Below, in pieces: positions 15,873-24,297 of a DNA stretch of 64,000 nt; the stretch's first letter is position 1, and each line of letters opens with the position of its first letter. The translations under genes and the position numbers were made by a program. Source of the stretch: Tepidisphaeraceae bacterium (lineage in GTDB: Bacteria > Planctomycetota > Phycisphaerae > Tepidisphaerales > Tepidisphaeraceae); NCBI GenBank assembly GCA_035998445.1, contig DASYHQ010000013.1:302406-366405 (forward strand), in the 5' to 3' direction. The notes below the pieces were generated by a model that saw only the letters and a list, made by a program, of their open reading frames with translations, had not been told where the DNA came from and did not search any database.

Positions 15873-16943
15873 TCAGCTTTCCAGCCGGGCGACCACCGCG
15901 TCGCCAACGGCCTGCGTGCCGGCGGTGCCGCCGAGGTCGCGGGTGTGGTTGGCCTTGTCGGTGATCACCTCGCGGCACGCGGTGTTGATCGCCTCGGCCG
16001 CTTTGGGTTGGCCCAGGAAGTCCAGCATCATCGCGACGCTCAGGAACGTCGCGATCGGGTTGGCGTACCCCTTGCCCGCGATGTCGGGCGCGCTGCCGTG
16101 CACGGGCTCGAACATGCTGGCGGTCTGCTTGGTGGGGTTCAGGTTGCCGCTGGCCGCCATGCCCATGCCACCCTGAATGGCCGCGCCAAGGTCGGTGATG
16201 ATGTCGCCGAACATGTTCGTCGTCACGATCACGTCGTACGTCTGCGGCTTGGTCACCATGTACATCGTGCAGGCATCGACGTGATGGTATTCCGTCTTGA
16301 TGTCCGCGTACTCGCTCGCCACCTCGTCGAACGCGCGCTGCCACAGGTTGTGTGCAAACCGCAGCACGTTCGTCTTGGCGACCAGCGTCACCTTCTTGCG
16401 GCTGAACTGCTTGGCGTACTCGAACGCGTAGCGAATGGCACGCTCCACGCCGTGCCGCGTCGTCACCTCGATCTGATTGGCGACCTCGTGCTTCGTATTC
16501 TTGTAGAGGAAGCCGCCGTTCTGGCAGTACAGCCCTTCCGTGTTCTCCCGGACGATCACCATATCAATGTCGCCCGGCTTCACGTTCGCCAACGGCGTCG
16601 GCACGCTCGGCAGCAGCTTCGTGGGGCGCAGGTTGATGTACTGATCGAGCTCGAACCGCATCTTCAATAAGATGTCCGTCTCGATCAGCCCCTGCGGGAT
16701 CTGCGCATTGCCCCGCGGGTCGGCACCCACCGCGCCGAACAGGATCGCATCGTGGGCGGCCAGTTCCTTTAGCGCCGAGTCAGGCAGCGTGATCTTCGTC
16801 TTCAGGTAATGCTCTGCCCCGAAGGGGTAGTCGGTGGTGGTGTACGTGAACCCGAACTTCTTGGCCGCCGTCTTCAGGACCTTCAGCCCTTCCGGAACCA
16901 CTTCCTTACCCACGCCGTCACCGGGCATCACCGCGATCTTCAT
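15873..16943 (-). CDS. leuB: Isopropylmalate/isocitrate dehydrogenase family, probable LeuB
   Basis: 356 residues, the usual family length. Features of the decarboxylating beta-hydroxyacid dehydrogenases are complete: MKIAVMPGDGVGKEVVPEG at the start, the substrate-loop RENTEGLY, the catalytic lysine in LVAKTNVLR, metal-binding aspartates in TNMFGDIITDLGAAI, and the NAD loop FEPVHGSAPDIAGKGYANP. Reaction if LeuB: oxidative decarboxylation of 3-isopropylmalate to 2-oxoisocaproate. RENTEGLY is shared with tartrate and isocitrate relatives, so specificity is inferred; leuA is 44 kb away and no leuCD is seen. It is transcribed away from the 17 kb region. Confidence 0.72.
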   Translation of the reverse strand: MKIAVMPGDGVGKEVVPEGLKVLKTAAKKFGFTYTTTDYPFGAEHYLKTKITLPDSALKELAAHDAILFGAVGADPRGNAQIPQGLIETDILLKMRFELDQYINLRPTKLLPSVPTPLANVKPGDIDMVIVRENTEGLYCQNGGFLYKNTKHEVANQIEVTTRHGVERAIRYAFEYAKQFSRKKVTLVAKTNVLRFAHNLWQRAFDEVASEYADIKTEYHHVDACTMYMVTKPQTYDVIVTTNMFGDIITDLGAAIQGGMGMAASGNLNPTKQTASMFEPVHGSAPDIAGKGYANPIATFLSVAMMLDFLGQPKAAEAINTACREVITDKANHTRDLGGTAGTQAVGDAVVARLES

Positions 16944-17284
16944 ATGCCAATCCTTCGTTGTTTGAGGGATTGGGGACGATAGCGACGGGCGGTCGGCGAT
17001 GCAATCGTGGCGGCCGCTGCTCCCGATCTGGCATTAAAAATAACTTTGCGAGCAATGGGATCGGGTAACGCCGAGTCGGGCGGGGGCTTCGGTGGGAGCG
17101 TGCTATGCCTGAACGATTGGCTCGACGGCGCTACAGTCGGGTAGAGCGGCTACTTTCGAGACCAGTACAACCTTGGTTGCAATGCGGTCGTGCCGCAGCA
17201 CTCACGTGCGACGCGGGCGCCAAAACTCGGCGCGTTCCCGTCGCACGTGAGGGCATAAGTACTTCTTTCGAGCGCCCCCACCGT
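16944..17284. other. Intergenic region with 13-bp inverted repeat
   Basis: No convincing gene in this 341-base spacer. CTCACGTGCGACG at 17201-17213 is complementary to CGTCGCACGTGAG at 17239-17251 with a 25-base interior. It lies just downstream of the reverse-strand giant gene that ends at 17285 and so may be its terminator, though no T-run follows. The leuB promoter should lie near 16960-17040, where ATTAAAAATAACTTTGC makes an AT-rich patch. Confidence 0.45.
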
Positions 17285-19852
17285 TCAACGATGGGTCGCC
17301 ATGTTCGCCGATCCGGAGATGACCGTCAGCGAGTCGAGGTTGACCCCCTCATTGGTGTTGTTGATCAAGCGGACGACGTTGGCGCCCGCCGTCAAATCGA
17401 GCGTGAGCGTCATGATGCCCCAGGACGACCAGGAGCCAGTGTTGGGCATAGTGAGGTTGGCGTGGGTAACCGCTCCATTCACGGCCACCCTCAACGGCCG
17501 ACCGCTCGTGCTGCCGTTGGCGTACCGAAGCTGCACCGTGGTCGCGCCGCCGGCCGCGCGGTCGATGGGCAATTCGACGTACGATCCGGCGGTGCCGAGG
17601 TCCGCGTAACCGCTACCGGTGTAGCCGCCGTTGCTCGACTGCTGCGTTACGCCGATCAGCCTCACATCCTCCAGTTGCACTACTTTCGTGTCGCCAATCG
17701 TCAACGAGTCAAGGTTCGGGCCACCCGCGCTATCGGCCCACAGGTTTAACGAATTCACGGACCGAATCATTGGGACGGTGACCGACACGGTGCGCCAGGT
17801 CGACCACGAGCCGGTTGGTGGAAACGCGAGCGTCGTGGTAGTGCCGCTGCTACTGTCGATGGTAAGGGGTCGGTCGATGGCGCTTCCGTTGGCGTAGCGG
17901 AAGGTAATGACAACGGGCCCGTCGGCGATGCGGTTGACCCGGAACTGGACTCGCGATCGAGTATTGAAGTCGGCGAACCCGCTGCCGGTGTAGCCGGCGT
18001 GGTTGTTGCCCAGCAGTGTACCGTAGTAGAACCTCGCAGCCTCGGCCTCCAGCGTCGTCGTGGGAACGACCGGGACGATCGTCATCTGGTCGAGGTTCGC
18101 GCCACCGGCAGCCGTGGTTGCCACGATCTGGATGGTGTTGGCGCCCTCGACGAGGTAACCGCCCGCATTAACGGTACCCCAATCGCCCCACCCGCCCTGT
18201 GGCGAGAACTGGAGCAGGTTCACCTGCTCACCGTTGACGTAGATCGCCATCGGCCGTGGGCCCGTGCTTCCGTTAGCAAAGCGGAACAACAGTGTAACCA
18301 AGGCGGGCGATTCGCGGTTGAACGTAAACGTGACGGCAGAGCCCTGCCCCCCAAAGTCGGCGTAGCCGGTGCCGTTGTAGCCTGAATGCTGCGAAGCGAC
18401 GCCCGTGCCGCCGGTTAGGAAAGCCGACTCGGCCTGAAGCGTGACGGGGGACTGGCTGTTATCGACGGGGTCGCCGACGACTCGGAACAACACCGTCTGC
18501 TGCACCTCGGTCATCGACTTAAAGTACTGGTCCCCACTGACCACCACGATACGGCCGGCCTGATCCACGGCCAGGCCGTTACGCGGTGGCGCCACTTCGC
18601 CGTTGTACTGGACTGTGTAACGACGCATACCAGGCGTCAATGCATCTGGGGCAAACGTGACGTCGGGCGTCAGATCGGAAGCGTCATACCGTGCCAGGTA
18701 ACGTGGGCCGTACGACAGTGAACCCGTCACGTACAGCGACCCATCGGAATAAGCGACACCGGTTCCCGCGCGGGTTTCCTCGTTTACCACGCCAAGACCC
18801 GCTGTGCGCGCCTTCAGCACACCACCGGCGGTGTCCAGAAGTAGGAGGCCGTTAAAGGGGATGTATGTCCCGTACTCGCTGCTCCACCGCGACACGGCGC
18901 CAACCGCCGCGACGTTGCCATTCGGCAGCACGACCAAATCGTGCAGCGTTGCCCCGCTTACTACCGTACCGTGGCCACCATATGAATAAGTTCCGTAGTC
19001 GGCCCAGTCATAAAGGTTGGACGTGAAGACGTCGGTGGCGCGCGTACCGTTCTCATTCAACGCCAAGAGATAGAAACGCTCGTATGGTCCATGGGGGGTC
19101 TGCCCCGCGTGGGCCGTGCCAGCGACAACAAGCCTACCGGTCGGAAGGATGTCGATCGAGGACCCCGTGAGGCCATGGCCACCGGCGTCTGCACGGTATA
19201 ACCCGCTGCCGAAGCCACCAAAGGTGGTGTCTTGGTCTCCTGTGGCCGTCAGGCGCGCGACGACGATGCGGGACTCGCGAGTGTCAAAGACGTTCGGCGT
19301 CGACGTGCCGACGAGCAGCACCGCTCCATCGTCCTGTATTGCGATGTCGTTCACGCGGTCGTCGGTCGTGCCGACGTGCCATGCAACCTTCCCGTCGCCA
19401 CTGAACGATCCGTCGAGCGTGCCGTTGGCGTTCAGGCGGGCGATGGCGAAGTCGGTGCCGACGTCGAACGTGGAGGTCGTGTACCCACCGACCACGATCT
19501 TGCCTTGGGGCGTGAGCGCGACGGCGGTCGCGTAGTCGTCGTCACGCAGGTCGACGTATGCCAGCCCGTCGCCGCTGAACGACGTGTCGAGCGTGCCGTT
19601 GACGTTGTAGCGGGCGACGATCATGTCGCGGTCGCCGCTGGTCGTGTGCCCGACCGCAATAATCTTGCCATCGGCCCGGACAACCGTCGCAGTAAATTGG
19701 GCGTTCGCGATTGCCGGCGCGATGCCGTCGCCGCTGAACTCTGTGTCGAGAGCGGACGCTGACAGGAGCGTGCGTGCCTCCAACTGTTCGATCAGCGTAA
19801 GCCGGCGAACGGAAGATGAAGTGCGACGGATTTTGCGGTTGTGAAGGCGCAT
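17285..19852 (-). CDS. LEPR-XLL exported protein: delta-60 repeats plus three CBM6/35-like domains
   Basis: 855 residues from ATG 19852, which has AAGGAATG about 9 bases upstream; the longer frame is unlikely. Residues about 20-33 (LIEQLEARTLLSA) are a LEPR-XLL signature, the planctomycete export-associated N-terminus. Residues 35-290 carry delta-60 repeats (LDTSFSGDG, with further copies at 50- to 60-residue spacing), which probably form a beta-propeller. Residues about 470-850 are three carbohydrate-binding modules of CBM6/35 type, each with LxAE...GYTGSGxADF and ANG blocks. It ends without a transmembrane segment. Probably secreted or surface-bound, attaching to polysaccharide. Confidence 0.8.
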   Translation of the reverse strand: MRLHNRKIRRTSSSVRRLTLIEQLEARTLLSASALDTEFSGDGIAPAIANAQFTATVVRADGKIIAVGHTTSGDRDMIVARYNVNGTLDTSFSGDGLAYVDLRDDDYATAVALTPQGKIVVGGYTTSTFDVGTDFAIARLNANGTLDGSFSGDGKVAWHVGTTDDRVNDIAIQDDGAVLLVGTSTPNVFDTRESRIVVARLTATGDQDTTFGGFGSGLYRADAGGHGLTGSSIDILPTGRLVVAGTAHAGQTPHGPYERFYLLALNENGTRATDVFTSNLYDWADYGTYSYGGHGTVVSGATLHDLVVLPNGNVAAVGAVSRWSSEYGTYIPFNGLLLLDTAGGVLKARTAGLGVVNEETRAGTGVAYSDGSLYVTGSLSYGPRYLARYDASDLTPDVTFAPDALTPGMRRYTVQYNGEVAPPRNGLAVDQAGRIVVVSGDQYFKSMTEVQQTVLFRVVGDPVDNSQSPVTLQAESAFLTGGTGVASQHSGYNGTGYADFGGQGSAVTFTFNRESPALVTLLFRFANGSTGPRPMAIYVNGEQVNLLQFSPQGGWGDWGTVNAGGYLVEGANTIQIVATTAAGGANLDQMTIVPVVPTTTLEAEAARFYYGTLLGNNHAGYTGSGFADFNTRSRVQFRVNRIADGPVVITFRYANGSAIDRPLTIDSSSGTTTTLAFPPTGSWSTWRTVSVTVPMIRSVNSLNLWADSAGGPNLDSLTIGDTKVVQLEDVRLIGVTQQSSNGGYTGSGYADLGTAGSYVELPIDRAAGGATTVQLRYANGSTSGRPLRVAVNGAVTHANLTMPNTGSWSSWGIMTLTLDLTAGANVVRLINNTNEGVNLDSLTVISGSANMATHR

Positions 19853-20075
19853 AGCAGCATTCCTTGCTTTGGCGTAGGACTTCCAGAACACCATCAGTTG
19901 CGGAGTCGGGCCCCTTAGAACGTAAACCGCCAGTTTGCCAGCGTCACCCAAACGCCTGCGGCCGATTCACTTGCACCACGGTACCGCTGCAACGACCGCC
20001 GCGTCAACGGATGAACCGACCGCTACCTCTAATTGGCACCGAACGAGTTACGACCGCACGGCCGAGCGTTTCGCA

Positions 20076-20106
20076 TTGCGCGCCGGCGTAGCGCGTGGGC
20101 TATAAT
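20076..20106 (+). promoter_or_regulatory. Probable sigma-70 promoter of panB, leaderless
   Basis: A perfect -10 box TATAAT at 20101-20106 has TTGCGC at 20076-20081 as a plausible -35 (19-base spacing). The transcript start would fall at about 20113-20114, that is at the panB ATG (20114), and no ribosome site lies between. So translation is probably from a leaderless mRNA. The start point is inferred, not seen. Confidence 0.55.
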
Positions 20107-20113
20107 CGGCACC

Positions 20114-21007
20114 ATGTCGATCTACCCCCTTACCGCCAAGTTCACGCTAGCCGACCTGCGCAACGCCCGCGTTAGTGGCCGGCGGGTGCCGATGTTGACG
20201 TGTTACGACTACACGACCGCGCGGCTCATGCACGACGCGGGGGTGCCCTTCATCCTGGTGGGCGACAGCGCCGCCAACGTCATCCTGGGCCATTCGACGA
20301 CGCTGCCCGTGTCGCTGGAGTTCATGAGCGAGATCACCGCGGCCGTTCGACGCGGCGCGCCGCAGGCGCTTCTCGTGGCGGACCTGCCGTTCGGCAGCTA
20401 TGGCGGGTCGGTGGAGCGTGGGTTCGAGTCGTCCATCCGATTGATGAAGCAGACCGGCGCCGATCTGATCAAGATCGAGACGGCCGAGGGTCATTTACCG
20501 CTCGTGCGCCAACTGGCCGACGCCGGCGTGGGCGTAATCGCGCACATGGGCCTGCGGCCACAGTCGGTGGGCGTGGTAGGTGGGTTCCGCGCGCAAGGTA
20601 AGACCGCCGACGATGCGATGGAAATCGTCTCGCTGGCCATCCGCATGCAGCAGGCGGGCGCGGTTGCGATCTTGCTGGAAGCCGTGCCGCCTGAAGTCGC
20701 TGAGAAGGTGGTGGAAGAGACGAACGTGCCCGTCATCGGTTGCGGCGCCGGCCCGGCCTGCCATGGGCACGTCGTGGTGACGCACGACATCCTGGGATTA
20801 ACGCCCCACCGCCCGAAATTCGCCCCGCTGTTGGGCGACGTGGCGACCCCGATGCGGGCGGCGCTGGCGGCGTACGTGGAGCAGGTGCAGGGCGGGGCCT
20901 ATCCCGCAGCCGAGCACAACTACAACATGACCGCTGACGAGAAACGGAAGTTTTTGACGTCGTCGCAGCGCGAGGCATCCACCTATCATGAGTCGGGGCC
21001 TTGGTAG
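20114..21007 (+). CDS. panB: 3-methyl-2-oxobutanoate hydroxymethyltransferase (PanB)
   Basis: 297 residues. Makes ketopantoate from 2-oxoisovalerate using 5,10-methylene-tetrahydrofolate, the first step of pantothenate and CoA synthesis, in the cytosol. Diagnostic stretches are MLTCYDYTTARLMHDAGVPF, LVGDSAANVILGH, VADLPFGSYG, IKIETAEG and HMGLRPQSV. The ATG at 20114 gives the normal PanB N-terminus; upstream in-frame codons belong to the promoter. Length is that of standard PanB proteins plus a short C-terminal tail. Its neighbour panC is not in the window. Confidence 0.95.
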   Translation: MSIYPLTAKFTLADLRNARVSGRRVPMLTCYDYTTARLMHDAGVPFILVGDSAANVILGHSTTLPVSLEFMSEITAAVRRGAPQALLVADLPFGSYGGSVERGFESSIRLMKQTGADLIKIETAEGHLPLVRQLADAGVGVIAHMGLRPQSVGVVGGFRAQGKTADDAMEIVSLAIRMQQAGAVAILLEAVPPEVAEKVVEETNVPVIGCGAGPACHGHVVVTHDILGLTPHRPKFAPLLGDVATPMRAALAAYVEQVQGGAYPAAEHNYNMTADEKRKFLTSSQREASTYHESGPW

Positions 21008-21105
21008 TTCGCATCTGCTAGCAACCAATCGCCCTCACGCGCGTGATTGAAGACGACGCGCCCCGGCCGACGCTGTGGGCGCATGGATGATTTCAGGAGC
21101 AGCAG

Positions 21106-22656
21106 ATGAGCCTTTCCAAGAAACCGCTGGCCACCCTCGCCTTGGCCGCCGCATGCACCGCCGCCGGATACGTGGGCTTCGATGCATTCGAGAACGCCCA
21201 ATTCGCGCGGGCCGAGCAGCGCGTCGACGCGACGCGCGAGCAGCTCTCGAGCGTCAATGACCTGGCGAGCGTGTTCAAGAGCGTCAACAAGGTGATGGAG
21301 CAGTCGGTCGTCAGCATCGAGGTGACGAAGACCAGCCGCGCCGCGGTGAACACGGAGAACCTACCCCCGCAGTTCCGCCGGTTCTTCGACCGCGACGGTG
21401 ACGGCGAGCCCGATATGGGTGGTGGCGAACCGCAGCGCGGGATTGGTTCGGGCGTGATTATGGAGGTCGACGGTTCGACCGCGTACATCGTCACCAACAA
21501 CCACGTGGCCGGCGACGCGCAGGAGATGGAGATCACACTGTCCGATGGCCGCGTGATCGACAACGGCAAGCTCCTCGGCACCGATCCCAAGAGCGACCTC
21601 GCCGTCGTGAAGATCACTGCCGACCGCGTGATGGCCGCCAAGTGGGGCAACAGCGACCAGCTGTCCAAGGGCGACTGGGTGCTGGCTTTCGGCAGTCCGC
21701 TGGGATACGTCGGTTCGATGACGCACGGCATCGTGAGCGCGCTGGAGCGCCAGAGCAACCCGCGCGGTGGCGTGGGCGTGCTGGGGCCGGGCGGGTACGA
21801 AAACTTCATTCAGGTCGATGCGCCGATCAATCCCGGCAACAGCGGTGGCCCGCTGGCCAACGTGACGGGCGAGGTGATCGGCATCAACACCGCCATTGCG
21901 TCGCGCACCGGTGGCTTCCAGGGCATTGGCTTTGCCATCCCGAGCAATCAGGCGAAGCCGATCTACGAGTCGCTGAAGAACACCGGCAAAGTGACGCGCG
22001 GCTGGCTCGGTGTCGAGATCGCCGACGTCGCCCGCCTGCAACAGCAGGCCAAGGCAGCGGGCTATAACGGCACCACCGGCATCCTCGTCAATGGCGCGCT
22101 CCGTGGCACGCCGGCGTTCGGCAAGCTGCAGCCAGGCGACGTCATCACGTCGATGAACGGCAAAGAGCTGCGCAACACCCAGGAACTGCGTAACGAGATC
22201 GCCGTCACCAAGCCGGGCACTGAAGTCACGTTCGGCGTGACGCGCAACGGTAAGACGAGCGACGTGAAGGTGACGGTCGGCGCTCAGCCCGACGACGTGA
22301 ACATGGCCCGCGGTGGACCCCAGAGCGGCCCCCCCGGGCAGGCAAGCGTGGAATCGATGGGCTTCAAGGTCGCCGACGCCACCGACGCGCTGCGTCGCCA
22401 GTTCGGCATCGAAGAGGCCGGCGACGGCGCCCTCGTGACGGCCGTCGATGCCAGCAGCACCGCCGCCGCGGCCGGGTTGCGGGTGGGTGACCTGATCACC
22501 AAGATCAACGATCAGGAAGTGAACAACGCCACCGCTGCTCGCGACGCGCTGCAGAAGGCCGACCCCAAGTCCGACTTCAGCATGCTGGTCGTCAGCAAGC
22601 AGGGATCGCGCCTCGTCTTCATCCCGGCCGAGGCCATAGGTGGCGGCGGTCAGTAG
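21106..22656 (+). CDS. HtrA/DegP-like periplasmic serine protease
   Basis: 516 residues, with CAGGAGCAGCAG before the ATG. A signal anchor (residues 6-24) leads into a chymotrypsin-fold protease with the catalytic triad His132 (TNNHVAG), Asp164 (KSDLAVVKI) and Ser246 (NPGNSGGPL). Two PDZ domains follow, about residues 300-395 and 405-510, the second rich in the AGLRVGDLITKINDQEV type of loop. The large linker with DGDGEPDMGGG after the signal is typical of planctomycete forms. It degrades or refolds misfolded envelope proteins. Ends at a strong hairpin (22688-22724). Assigned as degP/htrA family; I do not pick degP, degQ or degS. Confidence 0.93.
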   Translation: MSLSKKPLATLALAAACTAAGYVGFDAFENAQFARAEQRVDATREQLSSVNDLASVFKSVNKVMEQSVVSIEVTKTSRAAVNTENLPPQFRRFFDRDGDGEPDMGGGEPQRGIGSGVIMEVDGSTAYIVTNNHVAGDAQEMEITLSDGRVIDNGKLLGTDPKSDLAVVKITADRVMAAKWGNSDQLSKGDWVLAFGSPLGYVGSMTHGIVSALERQSNPRGGVGVLGPGGYENFIQVDAPINPGNSGGPLANVTGEVIGINTAIASRTGGFQGIGFAIPSNQAKPIYESLKNTGKVTRGWLGVEIADVARLQQQAKAAGYNGTTGILVNGALRGTPAFGKLQPGDVITSMNGKELRNTQELRNEIAVTKPGTEVTFGVTRNGKTSDVKVTVGAQPDDVNMARGGPQSGPPGQASVESMGFKVADATDALRRQFGIEEAGDGALVTAVDASSTAAAAGLRVGDLITKINDQEVNNATAARDALQKADPKSDFSMLVVSKQGSRLVFIPAEAIGGGGQ

Positions 22657-22687
22657 GCTGCCTCTTTGAGAAGCTGTGAGTTGACAA

Positions 22688-22724
22688 ACAAGCGTGGGCG
22701 ACCGTCTCGGTCGCCCACGCTTGT
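22688..22724 (+). terminator. Terminator hairpin after the HtrA gene
   Basis: ACAAGCGTGGGCGACC and GGTCGCCCACGCTTGT form a perfect 16-base stem around the loop GTCTC, 32 bases after the stop. No clean T-run follows (TCAGTTT). Confidence 0.7.
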
Positions 22725-22760
22725 TCAGTTTCACGGCCAGAGCGCCCCGTAAATGCAGTT

Positions 22761-22843
22761 CGTCATCCTGAGGTACTCCGAAGGATCTCCCCCCGTATTC
22801 GCTACGAGAAGAAAGAGATCCTTCGGAGTACCTCAGGATGACG
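22761..22843. repeat. GTCATCCTGAGGTACTCC inverted repeat
   Basis: Arms of 29 bases, 22761-22789 and 22815-22843, are exact complements (left arm begins CGTCATCCTGAGGTACTCCG). A variant of the right arm (CATCCTTCGGAGTACCTCAG) lies at about 49737-49757, so it is a dispersed family. The region to 22880 has no gene. Confidence 0.75.
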
Positions 22844-22880
22844 ATGTCCGCTGAAGACTCTTGACTCACCCACTCCCCAA

Positions 22881-23990
22881 TTAGATCACTTCCAGATAAT
22901 CCTTGTCCGGCAGCTTCGGGAACGGGTTGGTCGGCAGCGTCTGGTACCAATAAGCGACGCTGGCGAGGTCGTCCTGCAACGGCAGGAACCGCTCGCCACT
23001 GCGCCAGCCGAGGGCTTGAATGGTGATGCGCAGATCATTCTTGAACCGCACCGGGTCCACGATGTGCCAGCGATACAGCCCGAAGCGCTGCTGCACCTCG
23101 TACATGTTGCCCGTCCCGTTGCCACGCAGGACCTGCGGCATGCCCGCGTAGGGCGTCGTGAACTCCTGGTAGCGTTTCTCGGCCTTGTTCTCGAAGTTGT
23201 AGCTGCCGCAGAAGTAGTCCTCGGTGCCGGTGCCGCAGATCGTCGGGTATTCCTTGTCGCCGTCCATATAGAACTTGATCTCACCCTCGCCCCACCAGCC
23301 GTTGTTGTTGACGCCCCACGCCATGTAGGTGCCCACGTACTGGCCGCGGCCCTGGATGCCGTCGACGATCGTGTACACCTCCTTGTACGGCACCGGGTTC
23401 ACCCGGCGAAACTGCGCGTGGAAATAGCCGACGTCATCCGGCACCTGCGTTAGCGTGTAGTTGATCTGGTAGAAGATCGCGATGTCCTTCACGTCCAGGT
23501 TGGTCATCGTGATGCGGCAGCGCTTGCGGAACGGCATCTCCCAATAGCAGTTGAACGCGCTGCCGGGGTTCACGCAGACCGGCAGGCTCGACACTTGCGC
23601 AAAACGCGGCGTGCCGATGTTGAACCCGTTGCCCCACCCGCTGGCGAAGAAATCGCCCACCGGGCACTCCACGCTCGGCGTCTCCTGATCGTCCCAGTAG
23701 ATGCGCAGGATGCTCCACCGCCAGACCGCGCTCACGGTCATCCAGATCTGCTGGACCGCCCCCGGCCCTTCGATGTCGGCGATCGTCAGTTCCTGCCCCG
23801 GCTTAATCCACAGGTATGGCGAGATCTTCCAGCCTGGCCCAAGGTCGCGGGCGCAGTGGGCGCTGACGCCTTCGGTCGCCATGCCGCCTTTGCCTTTCTC
23901 ACCGGTAATGTTCTCCGCGCTTATGGATCGCGTCTCCGCGTCCGAGAACCGCGCGAGGTTGCCGAGGTGCATGCCGAGTCCGTTGAACAT
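22881..23990 (-). CDS. DUF2961 (GH172) family protein
   Basis: 369 residues. The ATG at 23990 has AAGGAACC 5 bases upstream; the 120 extra codons further upstream show no coding character. It matches the DUF2961 family, now GH172: MFNGLGMHLGNLARFSDAET, IADIEGPGAVQQIWMT, LRIYWDDQETPSVECPVGD, FFASGWGNGFN, and the ending GTGTEDYFCGSYNF. Characterised GH172 members act on difructose dianhydride or arabinofuranosides. No signal peptide, so probably cytoplasmic. It is divergent from the giant LEPR-XLL gene, with 307 bases between. Confidence 0.85.
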   Translation of the reverse strand: MFNGLGMHLGNLARFSDAETRSISAENITGEKGKGGMATEGVSAHCARDLGPGWKISPYLWIKPGQELTIADIEGPGAVQQIWMTVSAVWRWSILRIYWDDQETPSVECPVGDFFASGWGNGFNIGTPRFAQVSSLPVCVNPGSAFNCYWEMPFRKRCRITMTNLDVKDIAIFYQINYTLTQVPDDVGYFHAQFRRVNPVPYKEVYTIVDGIQGRGQYVGTYMAWGVNNNGWWGEGEIKFYMDGDKEYPTICGTGTEDYFCGSYNFENKAEKRYQEFTTPYAGMPQVLRGNGTGNMYEVQQRFGLYRWHIVDPVRFKNDLRITIQALGWRSGERFLPLQDDLASVAYWYQTLPTNPFPKLPDKDYLEVI

Positions 23991-24297
23991 GATGGGGTTC
24001 CTTCCAATTAAGCAGGTGCGACTGCAACTGTTGCGGAAGCGTACCGGATTTGCCGAAGGCGTCAAAACGTCGTTTCCGTAGGAAGTTGCCTTCGGTGGCG
24101 TCGTTACAGGTGGCACGTTCGCGCTTGCCGGCATGAACCGCAGTTGCGACCGCGCGGCAGGCGTTATCAGACTCGGGGGAAGCCCGCGACGGTCCGCATC
24201 GCCAGCTTTTAGAACGTATGTTCCAGGTGGCGGCGTTCGCGTGGGTGCGCAAATGTCGGCCGAGCGTGTCGGTCTCGCCAGACCAAGGAATAAATCT
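23991..24297. other. Divergent promoter region
   Basis: 307 bases between the GH172 gene (reverse) and the LEPR-XLL gene (forward). No gene is seen; frames that cross it lack ribosome sites. The final part, GACCAAGGAATAAATCT (about 24281-24297), holds the ribosome site AAGGA of the GTG at 24298. Confidence 0.5.
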